The notes under the pieces were generated by a model. The model was given only the letters and a program-made list of their open reading frames with translations. It had not been told where the DNA came from and made no database searches. Both the position numbers and the translations under genes were made by a program. A DNA stretch of 64,000 nt, taken from positions 104,642,711-104,706,710 of the forward strand of contig CM041295.1 of the NCBI GenBank assembly GCA_023052935.1, in the 5' to 3' direction. Shown here in pieces: positions 1 to 9,903 of this stretch. How positions within the stretch are numbered: position 1 is the stretch's first letter; every line of letters starts with the position of its first letter. The stretch is from Piezodorus guildinii. Taxonomy: Eukaryota; Arthropoda; Insecta; Hemiptera; Pentatomidae.

Positions 1-1417
1 CTTCCAACAACACTTCATCCTACAGGCCTATTAGTCTACTCCCCATCCTCTCAAAAATCTTCGAAAGGCTTCTTCTTAAACGTATCCTACCCATATTAGA
101 ATCTCAAAATCTTCCTTCCCATCAGTTTGGATTCCGTCCTCAGCATTCCACAGTTCAACAGGGGCTCCGAGTTGTAGACCATATTTCCTCAGCTCTTGAA
201 TGCAAAGAGTATTGTTCTGGTGCGTTTCTGGACATTGCGCAAGCTTTTGACCGGGTATGGCACACTGGATTACTCTTCAAGCTGAAAACCCATTTACCCC
301 AGTCTCTATACCTCATTCTCCGATCCTATCTCTCAAACCGTTCCTTCCGCGTTCGCTGTGGTGTAGAATTTTCTAACCTTTATCCCGTTGAGGCCGGTGT
401 TCCTCAAGGCAGCGTCTTGGGACCCGTCCTCTACATCCTTTACACTGCTGATATTCCTACACATCCTGATACCTTTCTGGCAACTTTTGCAGACGACACC
501 GCCATCCTATCATCCAGTTCCAATCCTGAAAGAGCATCCTTAAACCTGCAAAGACACCTTTCCCTTATCGAAGACTGGTGTAATGCTTGGTGCATAAAGG
601 TGAACGAAGCCAAATGCAAACACGTAACCTTCACTCTTCGACGAAACTCCTGTCCGCCAGTTTACTTCAATTCCATTCCAATTCCTCCTTCAGATACAGT
701 CCGGTATCTTGGTTTACTGTTAGACAAAAGATTGACTTGGAACCCACATACAAGACTTAAAAGACAAGAACTCAACCGACGATTCGGACAGTTATACCGA
801 CTACTCAACAGAAAATCTGAACTTACAGTTGACAACAAATTATTAATCTACAGGACAATACTGAAGCCCATCTGGACCTACGGACTTGAACTGTGGGGGA
901 CAGCTAAACGTACTAACATCAAACGCATTCAATCCTTTCAATCCAAAGTCCTCCGTACAATAGTAAATGCTCCTTATTATGTTTCCAACTATACCTTGCA
1001 CCACGACCTTAATGTTCCTTTTATTTCAGACCTGATTCCATCCAAATTATCCAAATTCCACCAGAATCTCATTCATCATCCTAATCCTCTAGCTCAATCC
1101 CTATCCAGCTCCACTCATCCATACAACCCACTTAGAAGGTTGAAACGGCAGTGGCCTCGTGACCTCTTGTAACATGTATATTGGAGTTCTAGCATTGGCT
1201 AGATTCTCCACTCACGTGCTGTATGCTTGTGAATTGTATATAGGTATGAGTGACTATTGTATATATTTTTATTGATTTTATTTTGTATATATGTGTATTT
1301 TATTATTATTATTATATAAATTTATTGTTTTGTATATATCGTGTAAATGTAGTATGAATGTTGTACGTTATCACTATTAAAAATGTCCTGAATTGGACAG
1401 ATTGTAATATTGCTCAA

Positions 1418-1450
<33 letters not shown>
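1..1450 (+). mobile_element. Non-LTR retrotransposon family A, copy 1 (3' part)
   Basis: 3' portion of a Jockey-like non-LTR retrotransposon whose 5' part lies outside the window. It consists of the reverse-transcriptase frame (3-1172), an AT-rich 3' untranslated region of about 250 bases, and a poly(A) tail (about 1421-1450). The same 3' region recurs in reverse orientation at 16664-16920, and a diverged version follows the coding part at 44460-44700. No RNase H domain follows the RT; the frame ends in a basic WPRDLL motif shared with families B and C. The left target duplication cannot be seen. Confidence 0.9.
3..1172 (+). CDS. Reverse transcriptase, C-terminal two thirds (family A, partial)
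   Basis: Open frame with no stop from the window edge to the TAA at 1170-1172, 389 residues; the true start is outside the window. The protein copies element RNA into DNA at a nicked target (target-primed reverse transcription). Visible landmarks in order: SYRPISLLPIL near residue 7 (finger region), the palm motif LDIAQAFDRVWH with a catalytic Asp, GVPQGS at about 132-137, and the catalytic FADD box at about 162-165, a variant of YADD. After it come the thumb-type motif YLGLLLDKRLTW and a C-terminal region with WTYGLELWGTA, ending LKRQWPRDLL. This matches Jockey-clade RTs, which lack RNase H. Frame and active-site Asps are intact, so the copy is young or recently active, but completeness cannot be judged. 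Clade assignment is from motif memory. Confidence 0.88.
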   Translation, partial: SNNTSSYRPISLLPILSKIFERLLLKRILPILESQNLPSHQFGFRPQHSTVQQGLRVVDHISSALECKEYCSGAFLDIAQAFDRVWHTGLLFKLKTHLPQSLYLILRSYLSNRSFRVRCGVEFSNLYPVEAGVPQGSVLGPVLYILYTADIPTHPDTFLATFADDTAILSSSSNPERASLNLQRHLSLIEDWCNAWCIKVNEAKCKHVTFTLRRNSCPPVYFNSIPIPPSDTVRYLGLLLDKRLTWNPHTRLKRQELNRRFGQLYRLLNRKSELTVDNKLLIYRTILKPIWTYGLELWGTAKRTNIKRIQSFQSKVLRTIVNAPYYVSNYTLHHDLNVPFISDLIPSKLSKFHQNLIHHPNPLAQSLSSSTHPYNPLRRLKRQWPRDLL

Positions 1451-1451
<1 letters not shown>

Positions 1452-1569
1452 ATTTAGAGAACGAATTTTCTCAAACCCAGCCTTATTGCACATCTAGACG
1501 GTAAGAGAACCTCCAAGAGAAATTTCAACTACACAACCATAGTCCTTTTTGAGAAACTGCGATGACCAG

Positions 1570-2055
1570 AAAATCGAGTGAAATGGCACTTTCTTTTATA
1601 AATATAGATAAAAACTTATCATTTATGTTAAAAACTTAGTTACAGTTCGGTACGTAGTATTGTTTTTAAAATCTTGCGTACTCTGTGGAATAATACAACC
1701 AGCACGATCTTGTACGACAGTGGCAACATTTAACTATTATAACCTCTCTCTTTACCAATAACATATGTTCATGAGGTAATAAACGATTTATTTTATTTCA
1801 TATTAACTTTTAATAAAGTTTGCTCTTTCCAACGGTAAATTATACGTCTAAAATACTACTTATATATCAAGAATAATTTTTCGATGACTTGGTTACAGAA
1901 AATGTTTTGTTTTTTTCATTAAAAGAAAATCTAAATTACTATGTATATAACTTTTAAACCATAAAAAACAAATGCCCTAAATGATGAATAAAACTTTATC
2001 AAAAGCCGTCTTGTGTTTTAGAAGGAGTTCTCGGAAACAAAAATTGCGTTATCAT

Positions 2056-2060
<5 letters not shown>
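1570..2060 (-). repeat. Dispersed repeat family E, copy 1
   Basis: An AT-rich, non-coding repeat whose reverse complement matches 49325-49790 and 62790-63260. Shared landmarks include an ACGGATTTTGATA-type segment, a segment about accruing a new AATATACCGTT-like motif, and a distal block around TACGTA..TGTTGCCA. It ends against an (AT)n run at 2056-2101. No frame or terminal repeat was seen, so its class is unknown; some blocks resemble the HINE-like family in style but not in sequence. Confidence 0.55.

Positions 2061-2101
<41 letters not shown>
2056..2101. repeat. (AT)n microsatellite
   Basis: Nearly pure AT dinucleotide run directly abutting the start of repeat family E. Confidence 0.95.
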
Positions 2102-2102
<1 letters not shown>

Positions 2103-2169
2103 TTATGTAAAAGTAGAAAAACCTAAGAATATTTTAGAGATAAACAAATTTTTCAGTCATCCATTAGGA

Positions 2170-2487
2170 AGAAATATTGCTGTTAATAAACAAGAATGCC
2201 TCCTCGGAGTGATCCGTAAGACAGAGAAGCCCTCTCAAGGGTTGAAGGGAGAAGGGACTGAGTTACACCGGCCCTTAGCCTCTGATCCATCCACTCAAGA
2301 AAATTGTGTGCTGTGCAGGGACAGGGATGACATGGCTCGGGATATAATTGCTGCCCCTAATCACTCCTCACTGCCAAATCTCTTCCGCATCATTAACTGT
2401 CGTCATAATGAGGGCCCTAGGCTAATTGATGCAAGCCAGGACTGTCACCTAATTTTTAATTACACCCCCCCCCCATTTCCTCCCTAA
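2170..2487. other. GC-richer island, possible conserved non-coding element
   Basis: Complex sequence much richer in GC than its surroundings, matching no other part of the window. A 92-codon frame crosses it (from 2209 on +), but it has a non-ATG start, ends in a C homopolymer and shows no domain. Several TAAT cores (CATAATGAGG, CTAATTGATG, TTTTTAATTAC) would suit homeodomain binding. The absence of repeat copies and of coding signal makes a regulatory element plausible; this is inference. Confidence 0.3.
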
Positions 2488-2709
2488 TTAAAAGCTTGTC
2501 CCGATAATCTGTGGTATCCTTCGGATTAGAGCTCATCAGGTTGTTGTAAAAGCTAGTAGTATCTGACACAATTCCCAAAATGTGTGAAACTGAACTTCGA
2601 AACAAACAATGTTTTATTTATTTATTTATTGAAATTCACAAATGTATTCAGAAAATTAGTTTTCGATTGTACCAGAAATATAAAATTTCCATAGGCTATT
2701 TATGGGACC

Positions 2710-2930
2710 TACAGTTGTCGTCATAGGAATTTGCATCACCTATGCTTTGATTTTTTATAGGAATGAGTTTGATCCAATCGAATATTTTTGTATTCGGATA
2801 CTTGTTTTATATCACATGCTTAATGAAATTAAGAAATCAAAAAACAAAATAACATTTCTTAGTTTCTGGTCAGTAGTTATAACGATTTTAATATTTTAAG
2901 GACCGTTTTAATAAATAATTATTATAAGAT
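2710..2930 (-). mobile_element. Tc1/mariner-like element, one end only
   Basis: Begins ACAGTTGTCGTCATAGGAAT and continues with TTGCATCACCTATGC. It aligns by eye with the reverse complement of the right end of the Tc1-like element at 14570-15497 for about 200 bases, including a shared AACATTTCTTAGTTTCTGGT-type segment. Only one end is present, and the RT fragment at 2940 follows directly. Confidence 0.6.
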
Positions 2931-2939
2931 CAGACCAGA

Positions 2940-3740
2940 TTCCGGTTTTGGGGTATGCCGATGATTTGGTACTGCTAGGCGAAGACACGGAAATCATACT
3001 ACTAAATACAAGTGTGTTAATAAAAACCGGTAAACAAATAGGTCTCGAATTAAATACCAATAAGACGAAATATATGATTAGTAGCAGAAATGGTGGCGAT
3101 CTTGATGATATTAATATTTCAGGTCATACTTTTGAACACGTAGAGAAAGTCAAGTATTTAGGTTTAATGATAACAAGAAAAAATGAAATCCAGGAAGAAA
3201 TTAAGTCCCGGCTAAAGGTGGGAAATGCGTGTTATTATTTAGTTGCTAAATTACTTAGCTCGCGGCTTCTGTCTAAAAACTTAAAGGTTAGAATTTATAA
3301 AACTATTATTCTTCCGAGGGTTCTTTACGGATGTGAAACATGGCCGCTTACTTTGAAGGGTGAACAACGGCTTAAGGTTTTCGAAAATAAGTTAGTGCGC
3401 AAAATATTTGGTCTGAAGAGAGATGAGGCCACTAGGGAGTTTAGAAGGATGCACAACGCGGAATTGCGGAGTTTGTACTCTGTGAATATAATTGAGTTGA
3501 TTGCATCGCGGAGACTCAAATGGGCGCGTTAAGTGGTTGGGCTCGGTGAGGAACGGATTCCGAGAAAGTTGGTATTCGTTGAACCGACTGGTAGGCGTCC
3601 GAAAGGTAGGCCGAAGCGTCGATAGGAGCATTGCATTAAAGCTGTTCTAGGGGGCTTGGGTTTGACCGGCGAACATTGGACGAGTCTGTGCAGGCGAAGT
3701 TTGGTGGTATCGGCATCAAGTTCGGTAAGCCTATTATATA
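2940..3740 (+). pseudogene. GYADD-type non-LTR reverse transcriptase, C-terminal relic
   Basis: An open stretch (about 2948-3532) holds the catalytic GYADDLVLLG box at its start, then NTNKTKYMISS, VEKVKYLGLMI (thumb), a PRVLYGCETWPL motif and KVFENKLVRKIFG. These are the usual order in the endonuclease-reverse transcriptase proteins common in insect genomes. The frame continues past TAA (3530-3532) and TAG (about 3623) through RIPRKLVFVEPTGRRPKGRP and LGLTGEHWTSLCRR, so these two stops mark decay. The N-terminal endonuclease and fingers are missing. It is not closely related to families A-C. Original activity: reverse transcription of its own RNA. The exact clade is not resolved. Confidence 0.85.
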
Positions 3741-3954
3741 TATATATATATAGTACTACAAGATATAAAAAAAACTTCAAAGTATTTATCTACAGATACA
3801 TATTATTCGGAAGTATTGGATAGTAACGACAAACATATAAACTTAAGAGATGGTAATTGATAAAAATTTCTACTAATCTAAAATAAATGTTTCAAAGGGA
3901 ACTCATTAGATTTTACTTATTGTTTTAAATTTAAAAGTTCAAAGTTTTACAATT

Positions 3955-4003
3955 GATTTTAACAAGGGGGTAAGTAAAAGTTGTGGGTTGCGCCCACCAG
4001 TTT
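3955..4003 (+). mobile_element. HINE-like element, isolated 3' terminus
   Basis: Contains GTAAGTAAAAGTTGTG, a GTGGG-TTGCG-CCCAC stem-loop at 3983-3997, and then CCAG plus a T run. This is the same arrangement as the 3' end of the high-copy family (reference copy 41620-42504). The stem differs from that copy (GTGCG/CGCAC) by a paired change in both arms, so base pairing is kept. Confidence 0.75.
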
Positions 4004-4377
4004 TTTTTTTTTCAATCTCTTCCTTTGACTTAGTTTTCTAAATAAATAAAACAACTCCTAATAATGGCAAATAATTTTTTTTTGTTTTCTACTTAAATTA
4101 AATGTAAAATGAACGAAACAATTAAATTATTTAATGAACATTTTCCCCCTTTACTTCCTCCAGTGGTTTTATGTAACGATTTTGAATACATAAGTTGAGT
4201 GAGCCTGTGTATATTGTGAAATATTCGGAGTTCAGACCACACAAGTGGAAATGATTTTTGGAAATAAAATTCCGACGGAAGAATGACACCCATCGATGGG
4301 TTTTTGAGAGGGGGCCAAGCGGGCGAAACAAAGCCCCCTCCCTATCCTTGGCCCATTCATGTTCAATGGCTTTATTA
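4004..4377. other. Unassigned, with a GC-richer patch at 4270-4370
   Basis: AT-rich up to about 4260, then a short complex patch (CCATCGATGGG palindrome near 4290, GGGGGCCAAGC) that matches nothing else in the window. Overlapping short frames on both strands show no domain. Confidence 0.3.
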
Positions 4378-4445
4378 CCCTCTCTCTCTCACTCGCTCTC
4401 TCTCTCCTACACACACAGACACACTCGCACATACACACACAAAAA

Positions 4446-4476
<31 letters not shown>
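4378..4476. repeat. Compound (CT)n / (CA)n microsatellite
   Basis: CT-rich run, then CA-rich run, then a longer pure CT run. Frames through it translate to low-complexity Ser/Leu and are not genes. Confidence 0.95.
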
Positions 4477-4477
4477 C

Positions 4478-5274
4478 TTCTATCCAACCTGTGCACCTCG
4501 TTTATCAACTTTGATTTCATTCTTTGACGCCTCTCTCAATATATATATTTCTATAACTTTCACAACTTTATTATTTTATAATATCAACCCCCAAGGTGAA
4601 ATTCAGACTCGTATATGGTAGGGTGGGGTCGAATCCCACCCTATACTTTTAGGAATAAGTTTAAACTTTCTTCTAGGGTTAATTTTAATAGTATTGCATA
4701 TTATTTAATATAATAAACCAAAACAATAGTTAATAATAGAAAGTAAATATTCGGATTCATGTAACTTTTGGTAAATTAATTAATATTGCTTAGAAACAAA
4801 TAATGTCTAACGGCTAATGAATAAAATAAAATATTAAGGGAAAACATTTTCATTTAAGCTAACAAAATATCCCAAAGTCATGAAAATAATTCAAACAATA
4901 TGTAAATTAACAAAAAAAACTTGTGAAAATTAAGTGTAATTTGTAATTATGGTTGTACATCATATTCACTGTCTCTTTCCCTTGTAAAAAACAAAAATAT
5001 CTTCCAGATTATCATCATTTATTAGAAGCCAATATTCCCCATTGGAATTCGACTCAGAAGACAGAAAAGCCTCATTGGAGGATTCCATTTGCTGACGTCT
5101 TTTAAAGCCTCTTCTGGGGTTAAAGAATACCTTTTCCTCTCTATATTAGTTCAAAGAAACTATTACAAAACGTTTAAAAATAGTTTTAAGATTCAATCTA
5201 AAATAATTAAATTTATAATTCGAGAATTCCACATATATGTTCAATTGAAATTTGGAAGTATGATGTTTGTCAAT
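4478..5274. other. AT-rich unassigned sequence
   Basis: I see no coding frame, terminal repeat or RNA gene. The short frame near 5089 lacks domain features. Confidence 0.4.
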
Positions 5275-5390
5275 ATGCTAGGTACCGGATCTGTTCAACT
5301 GAGGTAAGTGGAATATTTCTAAGGGATATTGTGGAACAGGCATACATAGGTTCTCGAAGAACGGTAAAGGTCATTTTATGGGATTTAGTA
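5275..5390 (-). mobile_element. Family B non-LTR fragment, heavily decayed
   Basis: Reads ACCGGATCTGTTCAACTGAG, then TATTGTGGAACAGGC and CGGTAAAGGTCATTTTATGG. These correspond in order to 28755-28855 of the intact family B copy (minus strand, thumb region of the RT). It joins directly to another RT type at 5390. Confidence 0.6.
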
Positions 5391-5715
5391 ATTTCAGAAG
5401 ATTGGAGGGCAAAGAAAAAATGGTGCAGAATTTTTGTAGAAACACCACAATAAGGACCAAGCTCAACCGATCAGTCGAGGAACTTATTGACGAAAGTCAG
5501 CTTAGGTGGCTCAGTCATGTCTCAAGGATGTTGGAGGATCGGGTGGCAAGAGCGAAGTACGAGGTGGTAATGAAGTGAAGGAGACCAAGTGCAGGACCGT
5601 GGAAGACATGGGAGGAAGGAATCGAGGAGGCCACGAAAGAGAAATGCTACAGGAAAAAGTGCCTGAATCATTCTCAATATTCTGCGGTAGAAAGTGTCTG
5701 CTAAGTAGGTCAAGG
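5390..5715 (+). pseudogene. Endonuclease-reverse transcriptase C-terminal relic
   Basis: The frame from about 5378 reads NTTIRTKLNRSVEEL then DESQLRWLSHVSRMLEDRVA. This resembles the conserved RLRWFGHVxRM block near the C-terminus of many insect endonuclease-reverse transcriptase proteins. A TGA at about 5576 and a frame change end it, and a basic region follows. It is a remnant of a different family from the B scrap just upstream, so the locus is a composite of old insertions. No function is expected. Confidence 0.6.
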
Positions 5716-5884
5716 AGATGATATTTTATAACTTACTGTATTTATCTTTTCCAAGTTGTACAATTGAATTTGAGTTGATCTATATTTATTTATATAATTA
5801 TTGACAGTACAATAATATTTGCTATCTGCTTATGAAATAAGCAAATATGCTAACAAATGGTGTAAGTACGAAACTGCATTAGAT

Positions 5885-5889
<5 letters not shown>

Positions 5890-5915
<26 letters not shown>

Positions 5916-6723
5916 TTCGTATATATTACAATTTGTCATAATAGACAATAATAATAGTGCTACAGGATCTCATTCATACAATATTTACAATATAAACAAA
6001 AGGAAAGTCAAAGTACATAAAATAAAATAAAAATAAATAAACGTATACAATAACAAAATTTATAGACAAAATAAATACAAAGATAGATTAAAAAAACAAA
6101 ACAAAAAACTAATCAGAATCCAGGTCTCTTGGCTAGCGCGTCGATAGTCTTCTTTGTGGATTATATGGGTTTCTGGCAGGTTTCGAGTCAGAGGGTTTGA
6201 ATTCAGGTGTGGAATTTATTGTAGCGATCAGTGGCAGTTGCAATGACGAATGGAATGTCCAGGTCAGTATGTGTTGTTTCGTTAGATACATTAAAAGGGA
6301 CATTTACAATTTTCCTAAGTAATTTTGATTGAAACGGTTGGATAATTTTGATGTTTGACTTTTTTCGCAGTTCCCCATAGCTCGATGCCATAAGTCAAAA
6401 TTGGTTTTATCAGTACTTTATAATTAGTTAATTTGTTTGTCAATGATAATTTTGAACGTTTGTCTATTAATCTCGAAACAATTCCATATCGTTGATTCAG
6501 TTCTTTCCTTTTTCGTTTGAGGTGGTATGCCCATGTCAGTCATTTGTCAAGGTAAAGGCCTAAATATCGTACTGTGTCTAAAACTGGTATTGGTATATTA
6601 TTGAAATAGACCTGAGAGCAGGAGTCATGTTTTAGAGAACTTGTGACGAATTTATTGATTTATTCATTTTGATTTTCCATTCTTTTGCCCAGCAAGCTAT
6701 GTCGTCCAGATGTTCTTGGAGTG
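5890..6723 (-). mobile_element. Non-LTR retrotransposon family C, 5'-truncated copy
   Basis: Poly(T) at about 5889-5914 marks the 3' end of a minus-strand element. A 3' untranslated region follows (shared with 13717-13802, 14965-15200 and 27835-28085), then RT C-terminal coding sequence. The 62-residue frame 6203-6391 reads SSYGELRKKSNIKIIQPFQS and KLLRKIVNVPFNVSN, homologous to the ELWG..RIQSFQSKVLRTIVNAP block of family A. Upstream blocks (about 6420-6700) still match RT thumb and palm positions but with frameshifts and stops. A 12-bp inverted repeat lies at the 5' junction (6712-6723 with 6742-6753). Confidence 0.75.
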
Positions 6724-6753
6724 GCTGAGAAGCCTTATAGGCACTCCAAGAAC

Positions 6754-7515
6754 GATGTGGACACTATAAACACATAAAAACAACGTGTAAGATAAATCAT
6801 AAAAAAAAAAAATGTACATTCGTTGTCTCTCTATTTTATCTAAGTTACTTGCTAAAATTTCGTGTTGGTTATAACAAATTATAAATGAAACCATTCAATT
6901 TTGGATGGTTATAATGTCCCAGCTTGTCCTTTATTGGAAGTTGCTAACGACGGAGCCTCCATTGATATTTTTTTAAATATTCGACGGAGGGGGAGGGGGG
7001 GATGTTACTCTGTCCCCTTTATTAGTTCAAAGAAGGGAGGGAGAAAAAATATTAGGAGAGGACTGTTTGTGTTCTTTGTTTTATTAAATAAAGATTGGAA
7101 TATAAAAGAAAGAAGAAAATGTATTGAGAAGAAAGAAAATAATAGAGGGCGAGGGTTGAGAATTTTCTTCAGTCCGTTAGCCTGGCTCCAGCTCCAGCTC
7201 CAGCTCAAATGGAAATTATACCCAACCATCAAACGGGCATCAATTTAGTTGCTCCCTAGGGCCGTCGCCTTCTGGGGCCATCCGTCTTGCCTAGCCCTGC
7301 CAGTTCACAACTAAAATGAATAATAATCAAGTTCCAATTGAATCTCGGCCGAAACGCTTTGTCATATCTAAACGTCACTCTTCAGGGTGGCCTCTTGATG
7401 AGTTGGAAAGGGCCCTCCGTGTTGATCCTACCAGGACGAAGGCGGGTCCCGGAGGTGCCAGGGGGGGGGAAGTAAATACCCCTCCTCTAAATGACCGCTG
7501 TGGAAAAAAAAAATA
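6754..7515. other. Unassigned, GC-richer island 7240-7515
   Basis: Includes G-rich runs (about 6985-7000), a CCAGCT triplet-type repeat near 7190-7206, and a complex island from 7240 with a 66-codon frame (7316-7516). No domain or splice context makes it a convincing gene. It could be conserved non-coding DNA. Confidence 0.3.
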
Positions 7516-7637
7516 GTTGATTAAAAATACAGAAGGATAGTAGTTCGGGTGGAGGTCAAGAAATACAACGAAAGGACTTGCTATTAGGTAATGATCTGGA
7601 AATAGGAAAGTGACTAAAAATATAATCCATGAATTTT

Positions 7638-8450
7638 ATTTTCACTTACTTATATGTGAAATATATAGTAAAGGTAAGTATTGCGATCATGAACATTTTC
7701 TAATTCCAGATTTCATCGGAAATACACCTTTTAGTGTACCCTGAGTCCAAATAACCAAGTGACACGAAAAGGTAAGGTCTGTTTATGTGTGTCCATGTGT
7801 GTGGGATAAGTCTAGCACAAAAACATGAAGCCGTACGAAACTGAAATTTCATATTTAAGACAAACTTACTCCCGAGATGTTATATCAACTATATACTACG
7901 GGAGATATACTTTATACCATGCATTTTGCAACTTTTTCCAATTTTCTCAAAAACGGTTCTACCAATTTTGATTAAACTAGCTATATCGATGTAAAATTTG
8001 ATAGGCTTTGATATCATATCAGTTTCATTCTGATTGAAATAGTGTGACCGGGACTTAATGTTATTTTTAAAATTTTCTAGCCCTAAAGTACCATTAATTT
8101 TGTAGTTTCGAAAAAATTAGCTGGATCATTTCGGTAGCATTGATAAAAATCGGGCAAATATATAAGTTGAACGAATTCGATATACAATGAAAGGAGAAAA
8201 TAGAAAAAAATATTCGTCTATACAAGTTTTGTGTTTTTGAACATGAATAGAATAAAATAGATGTTGGAAAGCTAAAGATTTTGAATGTAAAAATAAACTT
8301 TTAAGGAAGATTTAAGCACCATATTTTTATTATCAATTTAACTTTTTTTTTCAAGTTTGAATGCAATTAAAGTAAAATTAACCTTATATGATTGAGATAA
8401 GTGAAAATTGTCTATGGTGGGCAACAATTTTTTTTTTTTTTTTTTTATTG
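7638..8450 (+). mobile_element. HINE-like element, diverged full-length copy
   Basis: Starts with a version of the ACTTTCACTTAC subterminal motif (ATTTTCACTTAC). It keeps the GCGATC segment, a GTCTGT..GTGTGTGT tract, CCCGAGATGTTATA, CATGCATTTTGCAACTTTTT, the CTCGCTATATCGATG-like segment and ATAAGTTGAACGAATTCGAT. It ends GATAAGTGAAAATTGTC with a degraded stem-loop and a long T run. No open frame; non-autonomous. Confidence 0.75.
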
Positions 8451-9125
8451 ATGAGAACATTCGCTGAAGCGTATTCCGAAGATTGAACTCTCCATCGCTA
8501 CCCAAATTGAGTTAAAGAAAAGTAAGCGTTTTTAATCCCTTGTAATCCGACAAGGGGTTACAGTGGGGACCATCCCTGAGAAGAGGACTAAATTAAATGG
8601 ATATTGACATAGACTTTTAATGAATTCGTTATCCTTAATTACTATATGTACATTTCGAAATTGCTTTTCCCATTTTATTCAGGAGCTGGGAGATGGTTTA
8701 ATTCCCAGAACGCAAATAGTTAAATTTAAACAATTATACGGGCCATGAGGGAGATTGGGGGGAGGAGGGGTGTCATTAGTGGCTTATAGAAGGGGAGTGG
8801 GGGAGGCTTTAAATTTCTAAGAAATACTTTCCAAACAAGACTTTGAATAACTTTCCTTTGCCCAACTTTTTTTTTTTTTTTTTTTTTTTTTTGTATTCCT
8901 TATAATGGAATAATTCCAATTGATCTTGAAGAGGCATTGCCCCTTCGCAGACTAATTATTAATCGAATAAATGAAATCCAATTAAGATTCCCATTATTGC
9001 GCAGAGTACATTCCTATGCCTTACAAAAATATGGTACTTTTTTTAAAGAAATTTGAACACAGTGCGTCTGTTGTAAGTCTAGCACAAAAACAAAATGTCG
9101 TACGAAACTGAAATTTATTATTTTT
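8451..9125. other. Unassigned, with G-rich patch 8690-8820 and T run 8868-8892
   Basis: Holds a GC-richer segment (AGCTGGGAGATGG to GTGGGGGAGGC) and, after a long T run, a complex segment (8905-9005). Neither recurs in the window and no frame stands out. Confidence 0.3.
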
Positions 9126-9903
9126 ACTTTCACTTACTATATATAGTAAGGGGAAGTATTGCGATCGTGAAAATTTTTGAATTCCATTTTTCCGGAATTC
9201 CACGTTTTTAGGTCGATCTGGTGTGTGTGTGTGTATGTGTGTGGTAACTCTCGGGCGGAAACGGTAAGTCCTGTGAAACTGAAATTTCATATTTAAGACA
9301 ACTATACGCCCGAGACGTGACAAAACTTTTTTCATCAATATGAACTTACCAGAAGATGCACTTTATACCATGCATTTTGCATCTTTTTTCGATTTTCTCG
9401 AAAACGGTTCCGACTTTTTGATTAAACTCGCTATATCGATATAAAATTAAATAGGCTTTAATATCATATAGGTTTTATTCTGATTAAAATGATCTGACAG
9501 GGCTTAAATGCCGATATTTTCAAATTTCTTCTGCTCAAGTACTTTTAATTAGGTAGATTTTATAAAACTGACCATATTATCTGATTAGCATTGCTAAAAA
9601 CAGGTAAATATATAAGTTGAACGAATTTGATATCCAACTAAAGGAGAAAACTAAAAAAATATTTTTTAATGCCTTTTTTTTATTTTGAACATAGCAGCTG
9701 TAATATACACTTATAATATACCGTTGGAAAGTTAAAGATTTCAGGAGCTTGTAAAAGTTGATGAAGAGTGATGAAAAGCCGCTAAAACTAACTGATTATT
9801 TAATAGTTTCTAGTGTTTTTATCTTTAAGTGTATTTAAAAATTCTTTCATTGATTTTAAAAATGGAGGTAAGAGATAGTCGTGTGTTGCCCGCACCAGAT
9901 TTT
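9126..9903 (+). mobile_element. HINE-like element, near full length
   Basis: Runs from ACTTTCACTTAC (9126-9137), followed by CTATATATAGTAAG, to the 3' stem-loop GTGTG-TTGCC-CGCAC (9881-9895), CAGA and a T run. Between them lie the GCGATCG segment, a (GT)n tract near 9220-9240, ACGCCCGAGACGTGACA, CATGCATTTTGCATC, the CTCGCTATATCGATATAAAA segment and AGTTGAACGAATTTGATATC. About 775 bp, non-coding. Confidence 0.82.

Noticed and set aside
4258..4621. Overlapping 89-112 codon frames
   Set aside because: They consist mainly of CT/CA microsatellite translated as Ser-Leu or Thr-His repeats.
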